A DNA stretch of 39,210 nucleotides from Stieleria mannarensis (GTDB lineage: Bacteria > Planctomycetota > Planctomycetia > Pirellulales > Pirellulaceae). The position numbers and the translations under genes are program-made. The stretch lies in NCBI RefSeq assembly GCF_014154935.1, contig NZ_JACEHH010000066.1, positions 1-39,210 on the forward strand, read 5' to 3'. Positions 32,123 through 39,210 of this stretch are shown here, one piece after another. The notes below the pieces were generated by a model. The model had not been told where the DNA came from. It saw nothing but the letters and a program-made list of their open reading frames with translations, and made no database searches. Within the stretch, counting starts at the first letter, position 1, and each line of letters starts with the position of its first letter.

Positions 32123-32820
32123 ACGTCGCCCTTCAAAAGTACGGACCACCAGCGGTCGTCATCGCGATCGCGTTGCACCTCGGTTGGCCCCCCTCGGCGC
32201 CACTGGACCTGGGCGAAGACGTCGTCCGCGCCAAATCGGTGCGTTGGAAAGTCTCCGATCTCCAGTCCCCGTCCCGGCCCGCGGCGATCAACAAAGATCC
32301 CTTTGCGGCCGTGCTGGTCGAGACGTCTGCGGCCGACTCGGAAACTCACGCAACGACAGACGAATCGGTTCCGGACGAGCCGATCGGGCCGACGCCCGAA
32401 GACCTGCACGTCGGATTGCGACTCGGCGGAATCGCCCAAACCGACCACCACCGCTGGGCCATCATCAACGGTCGGGTCTGCAAGATCGGCGACCGGTTGC
32501 CGGTCATCGGACTCAACGACCTGTCGGCAACGATCCGCGACATCGCCGCCGATCATGTCACCGTCGTCGCCGGTCCGCTAACGGTCCAACTGAAACAACA
32601 AGAACGAAAATCTCGTTCGGGCAAGACACCCCATGCGTCCGCACCCTCGCCGCCGCAATCCGGCTCGCCGACCCCGGATCCAGACGAACTGGAATCGGAT
32701 GAGGACGAGGATCGGGATGAGGATCAAGATCCGCAGGATGGCGATTCACCGTCGGCCGCTGCGGCCCGCCGTGGGAGCGGCGAAAACCCGAAACCGCCGA
32801 CATTCCAAACGACCACCTGA
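32119..32820 (+). CDS. PilP/GspC-like periplasmic linker protein
   Basis: 233 residues. A weakly hydrophobic N-terminal segment (PPAVVIAIALHLGWPPSAPL) could anchor it in the inner membrane. A DPFAAVL motif at about 60 precedes a small beta domain (about 95-155, LRLGGIAQTDHHRWAIINGR, VCKIGDRLPVIGL, ATIRDIAADHVTV). This matches the homology-region pattern of GspC/PilP proteins that dock on the secretin. The tail is acidic and disordered (DELESDEDEDRDEDQDPQDG). Its presence implies a secretin partner, which is not in this window. Overlaps the previous gene by 4 nt. Confidence 0.72.
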   Translation: MNVALQKYGPPAVVIAIALHLGWPPSAPLDLGEDVVRAKSVRWKVSDLQSPSRPAAINKDPFAAVLVETSAADSETHATTDESVPDEPIGPTPEDLHVGLRLGGIAQTDHHRWAIINGRVCKIGDRLPVIGLNDLSATIRDIAADHVTVVAGPLTVQLKQQERKSRSGKTPHASAPSPPQSGSPTPDPDELESDEDEDRDEDQDPQDGDSPSAAAARRGSGENPKPPTFQTTT

Positions 32821-32832
32821 GACCGAACGGAC

Positions 32833-34653
32833 ATGGTCTCGGTCGCAGACTCGGTCTCGGCTGGAACAACCAAACTTACTCGCACGTGGCACGGCACAAT
32901 GAGCAACGCAACGACTGCTCTGGCATCGCAAAACCATCCGCTGATCATTCGGCTGTTGGAGTCGATCGACAATCTCGATCCGGAAAAGCTGGAGGAGCTT
33001 TGGCAATCGGTCGGCAAGGCGGATGTGACGATCGAAGAGTCGATCATTCGCTGCGGCGTTGCCACCGAAACCCAGATCGCCAAATCGTATGCGGACCACT
33101 ACTTGGTGCCGTTGTTCGATCCGCCGGCCGACTCGCCACCGCCGATCGATCCGTCCGTCGCCTCGGTGCTGCCCAATCGACTTTGCCGTGATCACCTGAT
33201 CGCACCGCTCAGCGACAACGGCGGCGTGTTGGAAGTCGCCGTGTTCTCGCCGGATTCTTTGTTGCTGGCCGACGAGATCAAATTGCTGACCGGTCGCCAG
33301 ATGCGCCCCATGTTCGCACCGCTTTCGGTGATCGAACGACTGTTGACAATGCTTTACGAGGAAGGCGGTTGGAACACCGCGATCCCCGTTTCCACCGCGA
33401 CCAGTTTCCAGGAAGTCGACGACGCCGACGAATTGGACCAGGAAGAAGCCGCCGAGGCGACCGAGGTCATTCACCTGGATCAAGCACCGCCGCCGGGACG
33501 CGACGGTCGCATCATCCGCTACGTCAACAGCATTTTCGAACAGGCCCTGTCCACCGGCGCCAGCGACATCCACATCGAACCCTACGAAGACGAATGTCGC
33601 GTCCGCTTGCGTGTCGATGGGGTGTTGTCCGAAGTCCAACCGCCGCCGATGCCGTTGCTCAATTCGGTGATCAGCCGCTTGAAAGTCCTCAGCAAGATGG
33701 ACATCGCCGAACGACGACTTCCGCAGGACGGCGCGATCGCGTTGCGGACCGGCGAGCACCGAGTGGACATGCGGGTCAACACCTGCCCGACCGTGTTCGG
33801 CGAAAAGATCGTGATGCGGGTGCTGGACAAGAACGCGCTGCCACACGATCTATCGATGCTGGGCATGGACTCGCGACAATTCAAGGACCTGACCGAATCG
33901 ATTCAAAGCCCGCACGGATTGATGCTGGTCACCGGCCCGACCGGAAGCGGAAAAAGCACGACGCTGTATTCCTGCCTGAACGCACTGAACGACGAAAAAA
34001 CAAACCTGTGCACCGTCGAAGACCCGGTCGAATTCAAGTTCGGCGGCATCAACCAGGTCCAGACGCGTGCCAAAGTCGGACTGACGTTCGCCAGCGCGCT
34101 GCGGGCCTTCCTGCGGCAAGACCCCGACGTGATCATGGTCGGTGAAGTGCGGGACGACGAGACGGCGGAGATCTGCATGCGGGCCGCGTTGACCGGACAC
34201 TTCGTGTTCTCCACCCTTCACACCAACGACGCGCTGAGCAGCATCACCCGTTTGCAGGACATGGGCATCGAACCCTTTTTGCTGGCCAGCACGCTGCGAT
34301 TGCTGGTCGCCCAACGGTTGGTCCGACGCCTGTGCGATGAATGCAAGGTGCCGTACCAGTTGGACCCCGAATCGAGCAAGCGGTACGGAATCCCACGCGA
34401 GATTCCGGTGTTCCGGGCCGGCGGTTGCGAACGCTGTCGCGACATCGGCTACAAGGGTCGGCTGGCCGTGTTTGAAGTGATTCGGATCAACCAAAACCTG
34501 AAAGACATGATCCAAGCCGGCGAATCGGTCGGCGCCATGAAACGTGCCGCGGTCCAAGACGGCATGAAGTTGCTCGCGCAAAGCGCCGCGGCGAAGGTCG
34601 CCGAGGGGCTCACCAGCCTGGAAGAAGCCGTCAGTTTGTGTAACGATCACTAA
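32833..34653 (+). CDS. GspE/PilB-type assembly ATPase
   Basis: 606 residues, the cytoplasmic hexameric motor of pilus or pseudopilus extension. The N-terminal N1/MshEN-like domain (LIIRLLESIDNLDPEKLEEL ... VATETQIAKSYADHYLVPLF) is followed by the catalytic core. The core has Walker A GPTGSGKST (368-376), the Asp box, Walker B DPDVIMVGEVRD (about 431-441) and the His box FSTLHTNDA. Four zinc-type cysteines lie at C501/C504 and C532/C535 (CDEC, CERC), as in extension rather than retraction ATPases. The start at 32833 leaves a 12-bp gap to the upstream gene; the ATG at 32899 (MSNATTALAS) is an alternative, neither having a strong ribosome-binding site. Confidence 0.95.
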   Translation: MVSVADSVSAGTTKLTRTWHGTMSNATTALASQNHPLIIRLLESIDNLDPEKLEELWQSVGKADVTIEESIIRCGVATETQIAKSYADHYLVPLFDPPADSPPPIDPSVASVLPNRLCRDHLIAPLSDNGGVLEVAVFSPDSLLLADEIKLLTGRQMRPMFAPLSVIERLLTMLYEEGGWNTAIPVSTATSFQEVDDADELDQEEAAEATEVIHLDQAPPPGRDGRIIRYVNSIFEQALSTGASDIHIEPYEDECRVRLRVDGVLSEVQPPPMPLLNSVISRLKVLSKMDIAERRLPQDGAIALRTGEHRVDMRVNTCPTVFGEKIVMRVLDKNALPHDLSMLGMDSRQFKDLTESIQSPHGLMLVTGPTGSGKSTTLYSCLNALNDEKTNLCTVEDPVEFKFGGINQVQTRAKVGLTFASALRAFLRQDPDVIMVGEVRDDETAEICMRAALTGHFVFSTLHTNDALSSITRLQDMGIEPFLLASTLRLLVAQRLVRRLCDECKVPYQLDPESSKRYGIPREIPVFRAGGCERCRDIGYKGRLAVFEVIRINQNLKDMIQAGESVGAMKRAAVQDGMKLLAQSAAAKVAEGLTSLEEAVSLCNDH

Positions 34654-34667
34654 CCCCCATCCCTGTC

Positions 34668-35762
34668 ATGTCTCTCGACGCCTGGTTCCTGTCTCGCGCA
34701 CGTGTCTCTGCAAAGCAGCATGGACGCGCGAGTCTGGACGACAAGATGACATTCTTCCAACAACTCGGGTCGCTGCTGGCGTCCGGGACGCCGCTGCTGC
34801 GCGCCTTGCACGTGGCCGCCGAACAGAACCAAAGCAAAGCACTGCAAACGGGGATGGAGGAAGTGGCCGAGCGCGTCGCCTCCGGGATGCCGCTGCACTC
34901 GGCGATCGAAGCGACCACCGACATGTTCCCGATGCACTGGGTCGCGATGATCGCCACCGGCGAAGCGACCGGAAAACTGGACGAAGTCTTGGTCGACCTG
35001 AACCGCCAAATTCGTGAGGCGGCCGACACCCGCAGCAAGTTCATCGGATCGATGATCTATCCCTGCGTGTTGATTTTTGTCGCCATCCTGGTCGTGTTCG
35101 CGATGCTCTGGTTTGTCGTCCCGACCTTCGGCGACATGTTCAAAGAGATGGGCGCCGAACTGCCCGGCATCACGGTCTTCGTATTGGACCTTAGCGACCA
35201 AGTCGCCGCCTATGGCCTGTATGTCATCGCGGCCTGCGGCGTCGGCGGATACCTGTTGAAACGCTGGCTGGGGACCGACGCGGGTCGGCGACGATCGATC
35301 AGCGTCATGGTGGCGATTCCGGTCGTCGGCGATCTGGTGATCCAATCCTCGATGTATCGGTTTGCGTCCAACCTGGCACTGTTGCTCAAGAGCGGTGTTC
35401 CGATGCTGGAAACGATGCAGACCGTCGCCGACGTCTTCGCCGCCCAACCGCCGTATCGCGAAGCCATCGAGTACGCAAAGAATCGCATGGCGGCCGGTCG
35501 CAGCCTGGCCGATGGTCTGGAGGAATCTGGCTTGTTCACTTCCATGATGGTCAACGCGGTCCGCGTCGGCGAAGAATCGGCACAACTGGGCCGCGTGATG
35601 GAAGAGATCGCGCCGTACTATCGCGAAAAGACCCAAGCGTTCATGTCCCGCGTGACCAAACTGGCTGAACCGGCCATCATCATGGTCATGGGCGCCGTGA
35701 TCAGCGTGGTGATGCTGGCGATCTACATTCCGATGTTCGAAATGGCGGGGAATGTCAAGTGA
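34668..35762 (+). CDS. GspF/PilC-type inner-membrane platform protein
   Basis: 364 residues with the two T2SSF domains of the family. Domain one is about 28-150: MTFFQQLGSLLASGTPLLRA, ASGMPLHSAIEA, WVAMIATGEATGKLDEVL. Domain two is about 232-355: FASNLALLLKSGVPMLETMQ, AVRVGEESAQLGRVMEEIA. Each ends in a membrane helix (ILVVFAMLWFVVPTF; IIMVMGAVISVVMLAIYIPMF), and there is a middle helix near 185-200. It converts ATPase motion into subunit extraction. It follows the ATPase by 14 bp and overlaps the next prepilin gene by 4 nt (GTGA). Confidence 0.95.
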   Translation: MSLDAWFLSRARVSAKQHGRASLDDKMTFFQQLGSLLASGTPLLRALHVAAEQNQSKALQTGMEEVAERVASGMPLHSAIEATTDMFPMHWVAMIATGEATGKLDEVLVDLNRQIREAADTRSKFIGSMIYPCVLIFVAILVVFAMLWFVVPTFGDMFKEMGAELPGITVFVLDLSDQVAAYGLYVIAACGVGGYLLKRWLGTDAGRRRSISVMVAIPVVGDLVIQSSMYRFASNLALLLKSGVPMLETMQTVADVFAAQPPYREAIEYAKNRMAAGRSLADGLEESGLFTSMMVNAVRVGEESAQLGRVMEEIAPYYREKTQAFMSRVTKLAEPAIIMVMGAVISVVMLAIYIPMFEMAGNVK

Positions 35763-36238
35763 TCGACCGCCGCAAAGCAAATCGAAACGCGTTTTCGCTG
35801 ATCGAAGTCATTGTCACGATGACGATCCTGGCCGTGCTGTTGACCTTTGCCGCCCCCAGCGTCATTCAAACGATGGAACAGTCGCACGCCGATTTGGCCG
35901 GCGCCAGTTTGCGTTCGATCGCCTCCGCCCAGCGGTTCTTCTGGCTGGAAAACCGAACCTACGCGACCTCGCTTCAGGATTTGATCGACGCCGAATTGGT
36001 CGACAACGAATTGATCAACGCATCGCCCCGCTATGAGTTCTCGATCACCGCGGCCGATGTCGCGGGGTTCACGGCCCAGGCGCGACGACGAAGCTTCAAC
36101 GGCGCCGGAAATCCCGTCTACAACGGCGCCTGGAGTGGTGACTTTCAGATCGACGAGACGGGCGAAATCAGCGGAGACGTCGAGGGCAGGTTCAATCCGA
36201 TCCTCGGTGATTCTCCCACGATCGTCCCAGGATTCTGA
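35759..36238 (+). CDS. Prepilin-like protein with Ala at the cleavage site
   Basis: 159 residues. The class III signal reads RKANRNA|FSLIEVIVTMTILAVLLTFA, with Phe at +1 and Glu at +5. The residue before the cut is Ala rather than the near-invariant Gly. The globular part (SHADLAGASLRSIASAQRFF, ENRTYATSLQDLIDAELVDN) resembles GspG/minor pilins with a long alpha1 and short beta region. It starts with GTG overlapping the platform gene stop, so it is translationally coupled. GspG-like or GspH-like assignment cannot be settled by eye. Confidence 0.85.
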   Translation: MIDRRKANRNAFSLIEVIVTMTILAVLLTFAAPSVIQTMEQSHADLAGASLRSIASAQRFFWLENRTYATSLQDLIDAELVDNELINASPRYEFSITAADVAGFTAQARRRSFNGAGNPVYNGAWSGDFQIDETGEISGDVEGRFNPILGDSPTIVPGF

Positions 36239-36249
36239 GGGCGTCCACG

Positions 36250-37077
36250 ATGAGCCGATCGAAAACCTTGCCCGCACAACGTCGCGGGTCAACCTATCTG
36301 GAAGTCCAAGTCGCGATGGTGCTGCTGTCGATCGGAATCAGCGGACTGTACAGCTTGTCGGTGATCCAGTCGCGTCAAACGGCCCAGCTGCAGCAGATGC
36401 TTCCCGCCGACCAGATCGCATCGATCAATCCCGTGACCGCCGGCAGCCCCGCCGAAGCGGCCTGGGCGAAAAAGTTCGGCGTCTACGCGGACATCGTCCC
36501 CAACGCGGTCGCCGCACCGACGCCCAACTACCCGCTCAATTCGGGATACCAGGAAATCCGCGACAACGAAGACATCAGCGGCTTCACCACCCACGCGGCA
36601 ACCGGAGGCGATGATTGGGAAGAGTTCGGCGGACACTCGGGCGACAACGAATCGACCGTCCACGAAATCCAAACCGCCGCCGCCTACGGGTCCTACGCGA
36701 TGTTCTCGTTCTACAGCGTCCCGCCGGGTGACTATGAAGTCTTCACCCATGTGCCGGAAAAGAAAAACTCGTACGTCGGCGAGTTCGGGTCCGCGGTTCC
36801 CCACTACGTCTATTGCGGCAGCTGGCAAGGGCCTGTCCATGTCGACCAACGCGCGCTCAAGCATGACTTGGAACTTTCCGGACGGTGGTGGGAAAGCCTG
36901 GGCGTTTACACCTGTACCGACAGCACCGTGCACGTGCTGATCTACGACTCACCGATCTCTGGTGATTGGTTGGTCGCCGATGCCGTCATGCTGCGCTGCC
37001 GCCGATCGGTCGAAATCGTCACGCCCGCCCGGCCAACGACCAGCGGCGGAGCGACCGTCACCGTGGAGTTGAAGTGA
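36250..37077 (+). CDS. Prepilin-like protein carrying a golvesin/Xly-like domain
   Basis: 275 residues. The N-terminus RRG|STYLEVQVAMVLLSIGISG is a class III signal with Glu at +5, resembling GspI/PilV-type minor pilins. The rest is not a usual pseudopilin head. From about 128 to 247 the pattern is WEEFGGHSGDN, YAMFSFYSVPPGDYEVFTHV, VDQRALKHDLELSGRWWESL and GVYTCTDSTVHVLIYD, ending WLVADAVMLR. This resembles the C-terminal domain of golvesin and Xly-type polysaccharide lyases, where the final ADAV motif is typical. A binding tip on the filament is a plausible inference. Starts 11 bp after the previous gene and overlaps the next start by 1 nt. Confidence 0.82.
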   Translation: MSRSKTLPAQRRGSTYLEVQVAMVLLSIGISGLYSLSVIQSRQTAQLQQMLPADQIASINPVTAGSPAEAAWAKKFGVYADIVPNAVAAPTPNYPLNSGYQEIRDNEDISGFTTHAATGGDDWEEFGGHSGDNESTVHEIQTAAAYGSYAMFSFYSVPPGDYEVFTHVPEKKNSYVGEFGSAVPHYVYCGSWQGPVHVDQRALKHDLELSGRWWESLGVYTCTDSTVHVLIYDSPISGDWLVADAVMLRCRRSVEIVTPARPTTSGGATVTVELK

Positions 37078-37607
37078 TGGCCGGCAATCCCCGACCGCAA
37101 CGACGACGTGGAATGAGTCTGCTGGAAGTCACGATCGGATCGATCATGGCCGCGACGATCACCGTGATGGCTGCCGGCGTGACCATGGACCTGACTCGCA
37201 ACGTCGCGGACAACATCGCCCGCACGCGCGTGGCCGGCGAAGCCCGATTGGCGATCGAAACCTTTCGACGCGATTTTGCCGGCAATGATCCGGACTCTCC
37301 TACCGGCGATCGCAACCGCTGGCGTCTGGTCGGCCGCATGATCCCCAGTGCCGACGAACTGCGACTTTGCTTCGACGCCGGCATCGACGGATCAGCCGAT
37401 TGGGTCTCGCCGGACCGCGTCATCATCTACTCTGCCACCGACGGACAACTGATTCGTTCCGATCTGGAAAATGGCCGGACCAACGTGGTCGCCAACCTGG
37501 TCGACGCCGTGAATTTCGAAGTGACCGGCAACGAATTGAGGATCACGCTCGATTTCCGATTGGGCGGCGTCACGGAAACCTATGTCTTCAACACCCCCGA
37601 CATCTAA
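37077..37607 (+). CDS. GspJ-like minor prepilin
   Basis: 176 residues. The signal RRRG|MSLLEVTIGSIMAATITVMA has Met at +1 and Glu at +5. The following helix (DLTRNVADNIARTRVAGEAR, LAIETFRRDFAGND) and a body of beta strands (RLVGRMIPSADELRLCFDAG, RVIIYSATDGQLIR) fit GspJ/PilW-type minor pilins. It starts at the ATG of TGATG, overlapping the previous stop by one base; the GTG one codon earlier is also possible. Fourth gene in a row coding for membrane or filament parts. Confidence 0.85.
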   Translation: MAGNPRPQRRRGMSLLEVTIGSIMAATITVMAAGVTMDLTRNVADNIARTRVAGEARLAIETFRRDFAGNDPDSPTGDRNRWRLVGRMIPSADELRLCFDAGIDGSADWVSPDRVIIYSATDGQLIRSDLENGRTNVVANLVDAVNFEVTGNELRITLDFRLGGVTETYVFNTPDI

Positions 37608-37611
37608 CGCC

Positions 37612-37986
37612 ATGACCCAGCGACGCCCTTCAAGCCGACGACGCGGGTACGCCATGCTGGTGGTGATGCTGTTGATTTTGACCACCACCGCCATGGCCGC
37701 GGTGCACGCCCGCCAACTCGCCTCAGCACTGCGTATCGAACAAGCCCGAATGCGAAGCGAAACAAGGTCGCGCGGCCCGATGATGGTGCTGGCCCTCGCC
37801 TGTCAACGGATCGAAACCGGCAACCCCACGACCGGCAGCGTCTCGTACCAGTACTCGCATCACGACGGCGTCCAAACGACGCTCTACCGGATCACTTATC
37901 AATCCGTCGACACCGACAAGTGGAATGTCACCGCCGAGCCCGACCCGCTGGCCGGATCGCTGCCGAGCTTACCGGCTTCGTTTTAG
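37612..37986 (+). CDS. GspK/PilX-like small prepilin
   Basis: 124 residues. The signal RRRG|YAMLVVMLLILTTTAMAAVH has Gly at -1 but Val, not Glu, at +5, the hallmark of GspK-type tip pseudopilins. The protein is much shorter than typical GspK (about 300 residues), so the large alpha-helical insertion is absent. The remainder (ALRIEQARMRSETRSRGPMM, VSYQYSHHDGVQTTLYRITY) is compact. It is the last gene of the operon, 4 bp after the GspJ-like gene, and is followed by palindrome C copy 2. Confidence 0.8.
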   Translation: MTQRRPSSRRRGYAMLVVMLLILTTTAMAAVHARQLASALRIEQARMRSETRSRGPMMVLALACQRIETGNPTTGSVSYQYSHHDGVQTTLYRITYQSVDTDKWNVTAEPDPLAGSLPSLPASF

Positions 37987-38001
37987 TGCCGCCCGTTTTC
38001 A

Positions 38002-38085
38002 GGTAGCGGAACTCGCCAAGAGTTTCGCTCAACTGAGGATTCAGGTCGCGGGAAAACAACGAAAGCCTTGGCGGCTTCCGCTACC
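38002..38085. repeat. Palindromic repeat C, copy 2
   Basis: GGTAGCGGAACTCGCCAAGA (from 38002) pairs with the arm ending GGCGGCTTCCGCTACC (at 38085). Four mismatches fall in 26 positions, and the loop is about 32 bases. It matches the inner part of 24528-24656. It lies between the convergent ends of the pilus operon and pssA, again a two-way terminator position. Confidence 0.82.
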
Positions 38086-38105
38086 GCTTTCACCCCGACA
38101 GATTA

Positions 38106-39035
38106 CTAGTTCGCCCGCATCCAACTTCGACGCGATCGCATCAGCGAACGCAACGGCGCGGCGAACGAGTAGTAACAGAACGCGATCGGCAGCGCCAACC
38201 AATGCAACAGAAAGACGCCGCCGAGGGCGAACATCGCTTGCCCGATTTGGTGCGTCGTGCGGCGTCCCTTGACCCATTGGGCCACCAGGTGCGGGTACTG
38301 GAACCGGGACACCATCAGGTACGCCAGCACGCCGGCCAGGGCAGGGATGAAATAGTGGGAACCGACCAACGCCGCGTCGGCAACCGCCTGGACGTTTTCG
38401 GGATAGATCTTGTTGCTCGCTAAATCCTTTAAGTCCGGCATCGCGATCGCAAACGCGGCCAGCGTCCCCGCCGCGGCCGGGCTGGGCAGCCCCTCAAACG
38501 TCTCGTGCGAATCGTCTTCATCGGTTTCGACGTTGAAACGAGCCAGCCGGATCAACACGCACAGCGTAAACAACACGCCCACGGCCCACAAAAACCGCTG
38601 CGGCAACGCATCACTGATCCGCCAGATGATCACCGCCGGAGCGGTTCCGAACGTGACGGCATCGCACAAACTGTCCAACTGCGCGCCAAACTCGGTCTCC
38701 TGGCCGGTCATCCGCGCAGCCGATCCATCGAGCGCATCGAACAACATGCCACCGAAGATCAACATTCCGGACGTGAACAGTTTTTGTTCCAGCGGCCAGC
38801 CCAGTTCGGCACCGCTGACCGCCACCGCGATCGCCCCCAGCCCACACACGCCGTTGCCGAGCGTCAGCATGGTGGGCAGCACCGCCAGCATGACTTTGCG
38901 ACGACGCTTGCGTTTTTGACGCCGAAAATCCTTGCGTGACAACGGCTTGCCCGCATCCTGCTCCTCCGCCGCATCGACATCGCTCACGTCGTCGAACTCG
39001 TCCGCCGCGTGAAGTTCGCGTTTTAATTCGCTCAT
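38106..39035 (-). CDS. pssA: CDP-diacylglycerol--serine O-phosphatidyltransferase
   Basis: 309 residues, integral membrane enzyme making phosphatidylserine from CDP-diacylglycerol and serine, the precursor of phosphatidylethanolamine. The full CDP-alcohol phosphotransferase motif is present: D100-x2-D103-G104-x2-A107-R108-x8-G117-x3-D121-x3-D125 (DALDGSAARMTG...). LARFNVE and the following FEGLPSPAAAG are typical of bacterial type II PssA. About seven or eight hydrophobic helices are seen. A 50-residue charged N-terminus (acidic, then RKDFRRQKRKRRRK) is longer than usual. It is transcribed toward the pilus operon; no decarboxylase gene is adjacent in the window. Confidence 0.94.
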   Translation of the reverse strand: MSELKRELHAADEFDDVSDVDAAEEQDAGKPLSRKDFRRQKRKRRRKVMLAVLPTMLTLGNGVCGLGAIAVAVSGAELGWPLEQKLFTSGMLIFGGMLFDALDGSAARMTGQETEFGAQLDSLCDAVTFGTAPAVIIWRISDALPQRFLWAVGVLFTLCVLIRLARFNVETDEDDSHETFEGLPSPAAAGTLAAFAIAMPDLKDLASNKIYPENVQAVADAALVGSHYFIPALAGVLAYLMVSRFQYPHLVAQWVKGRRTTHQIGQAMFALGGVFLLHWLALPIAFCYYSFAAPLRSLMRSRRSWMRAN

Positions 39036-39133
39036 GGATGCCTAAAGGGTGACCGGAAAGAGAGTGCCGTCGAAGTGGATCAAAATGACGGAGAACATTG
39101 TACGCAAACGACTCTCATCCATGAATATTTGTA

Positions 39134-39204
39134 GAACATTTGTCCCAAATGTTCCCCCACCGCCGTCCCGGCGGAACGTGTGTCCTCTGGCAGCTTCGCT
39201 GCCA
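39134..39204. repeat. Three consecutive stem-loops with three-base loops
   Basis: GAACATTTG-TCC-CAAATGTTC (39134-39154) is a perfect 9-bp stem. CCGCCG-TCC-CGGCGG (39160-39174) is a perfect 6-bp stem. TGGCAGC-TTC-GCTGCCA (39188-39204) is a perfect 7-bp stem. All have pyrimidine trinucleotide loops. They lie upstream of pssA at the window edge and may continue beyond it. Confidence 0.8.
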
Positions 39205-39210
39205 TCAGGG

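Overview
The window looks like a chromosomal segment of a planctomycete of the Pirellulaceae type (Rhodopirellula or a relative). Five things point that way. A giant FG-GAP/GEVED protein carries the N-terminal LEPR-XLL-like signature. There is a methanopterin-linked C1 cluster (fhcA-fhcD-fhcC). A deoxyhypusine-synthase-like gene is present. Start codons include GTG and TTG, and Shine-Dalgarno sites are often weak. Short palindromic intergenic repeats are abundant. No rRNA, tRNA, CRISPR array, intact transposase or phage gene was seen. The content reads as chromosomal backbone plus many small dispersed repeats.

Layout. 379-5901 (+) is one very large surface or secreted protein with 21 FG-GAP/VCBS repeats in blocks of 7 and 14, two GEVED domains and a C-terminal dockerin-like calcium-binding pair. 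6023-16462 is a minus-strand metabolic block: panB, an M3 oligopeptidase, a HhH-GPD DNA glycosylase, a metallo-beta-lactamase/beta-CASP nuclease, a deoxyhypusine-synthase-like enzyme, pyruvate carboxylase and a small exported protein. Three copies of one palindromic repeat sit in its intergenic gaps. 16674-21086 (+) is a tightly overlapping operon: an exported protein of unknown function, then fhcA, fhcD and fhcC of the tetrahydromethanopterin formyl-transfer pathway. Behind it lies a six-copy 20-bp tandem repeat that appears to be an amplified arm of a dispersed palindrome. 21325-28842 holds a small KOW-like protein, floA (flotillin) with an alpha/beta hydrolase, an O/P-type porin, a pair of CBS-domain proteins and a DUF3500 protein.

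29267-37986 (+) is the most interesting part: a type IV pilus/type II secretion-like machine. A stand-alone major-pilin-like gene with its own terminator is followed by an operon. The operon encodes a fused PilM-PilN (GspL-like) protein, PilO/GspM-like, PilP/GspC-like, the GspE/PilB ATPase, the GspF/PilC platform and four prepilin-like proteins. One of these carries what looks like a golvesin/Xly-type C-terminal domain. No secretin, prepilin peptidase or retraction ATPase is in the window. Between the PilMN and PilO genes a perfect 24-bp inverted repeat is flanked by a 68-bp duplication, which preserved the stop, ribosome-binding site and start of both genes. The window closes with pssA (phosphatidylserine synthase) on the minus strand and a run of stem-loops.

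The calls rest on reading motifs and gene context only. No database search was run.
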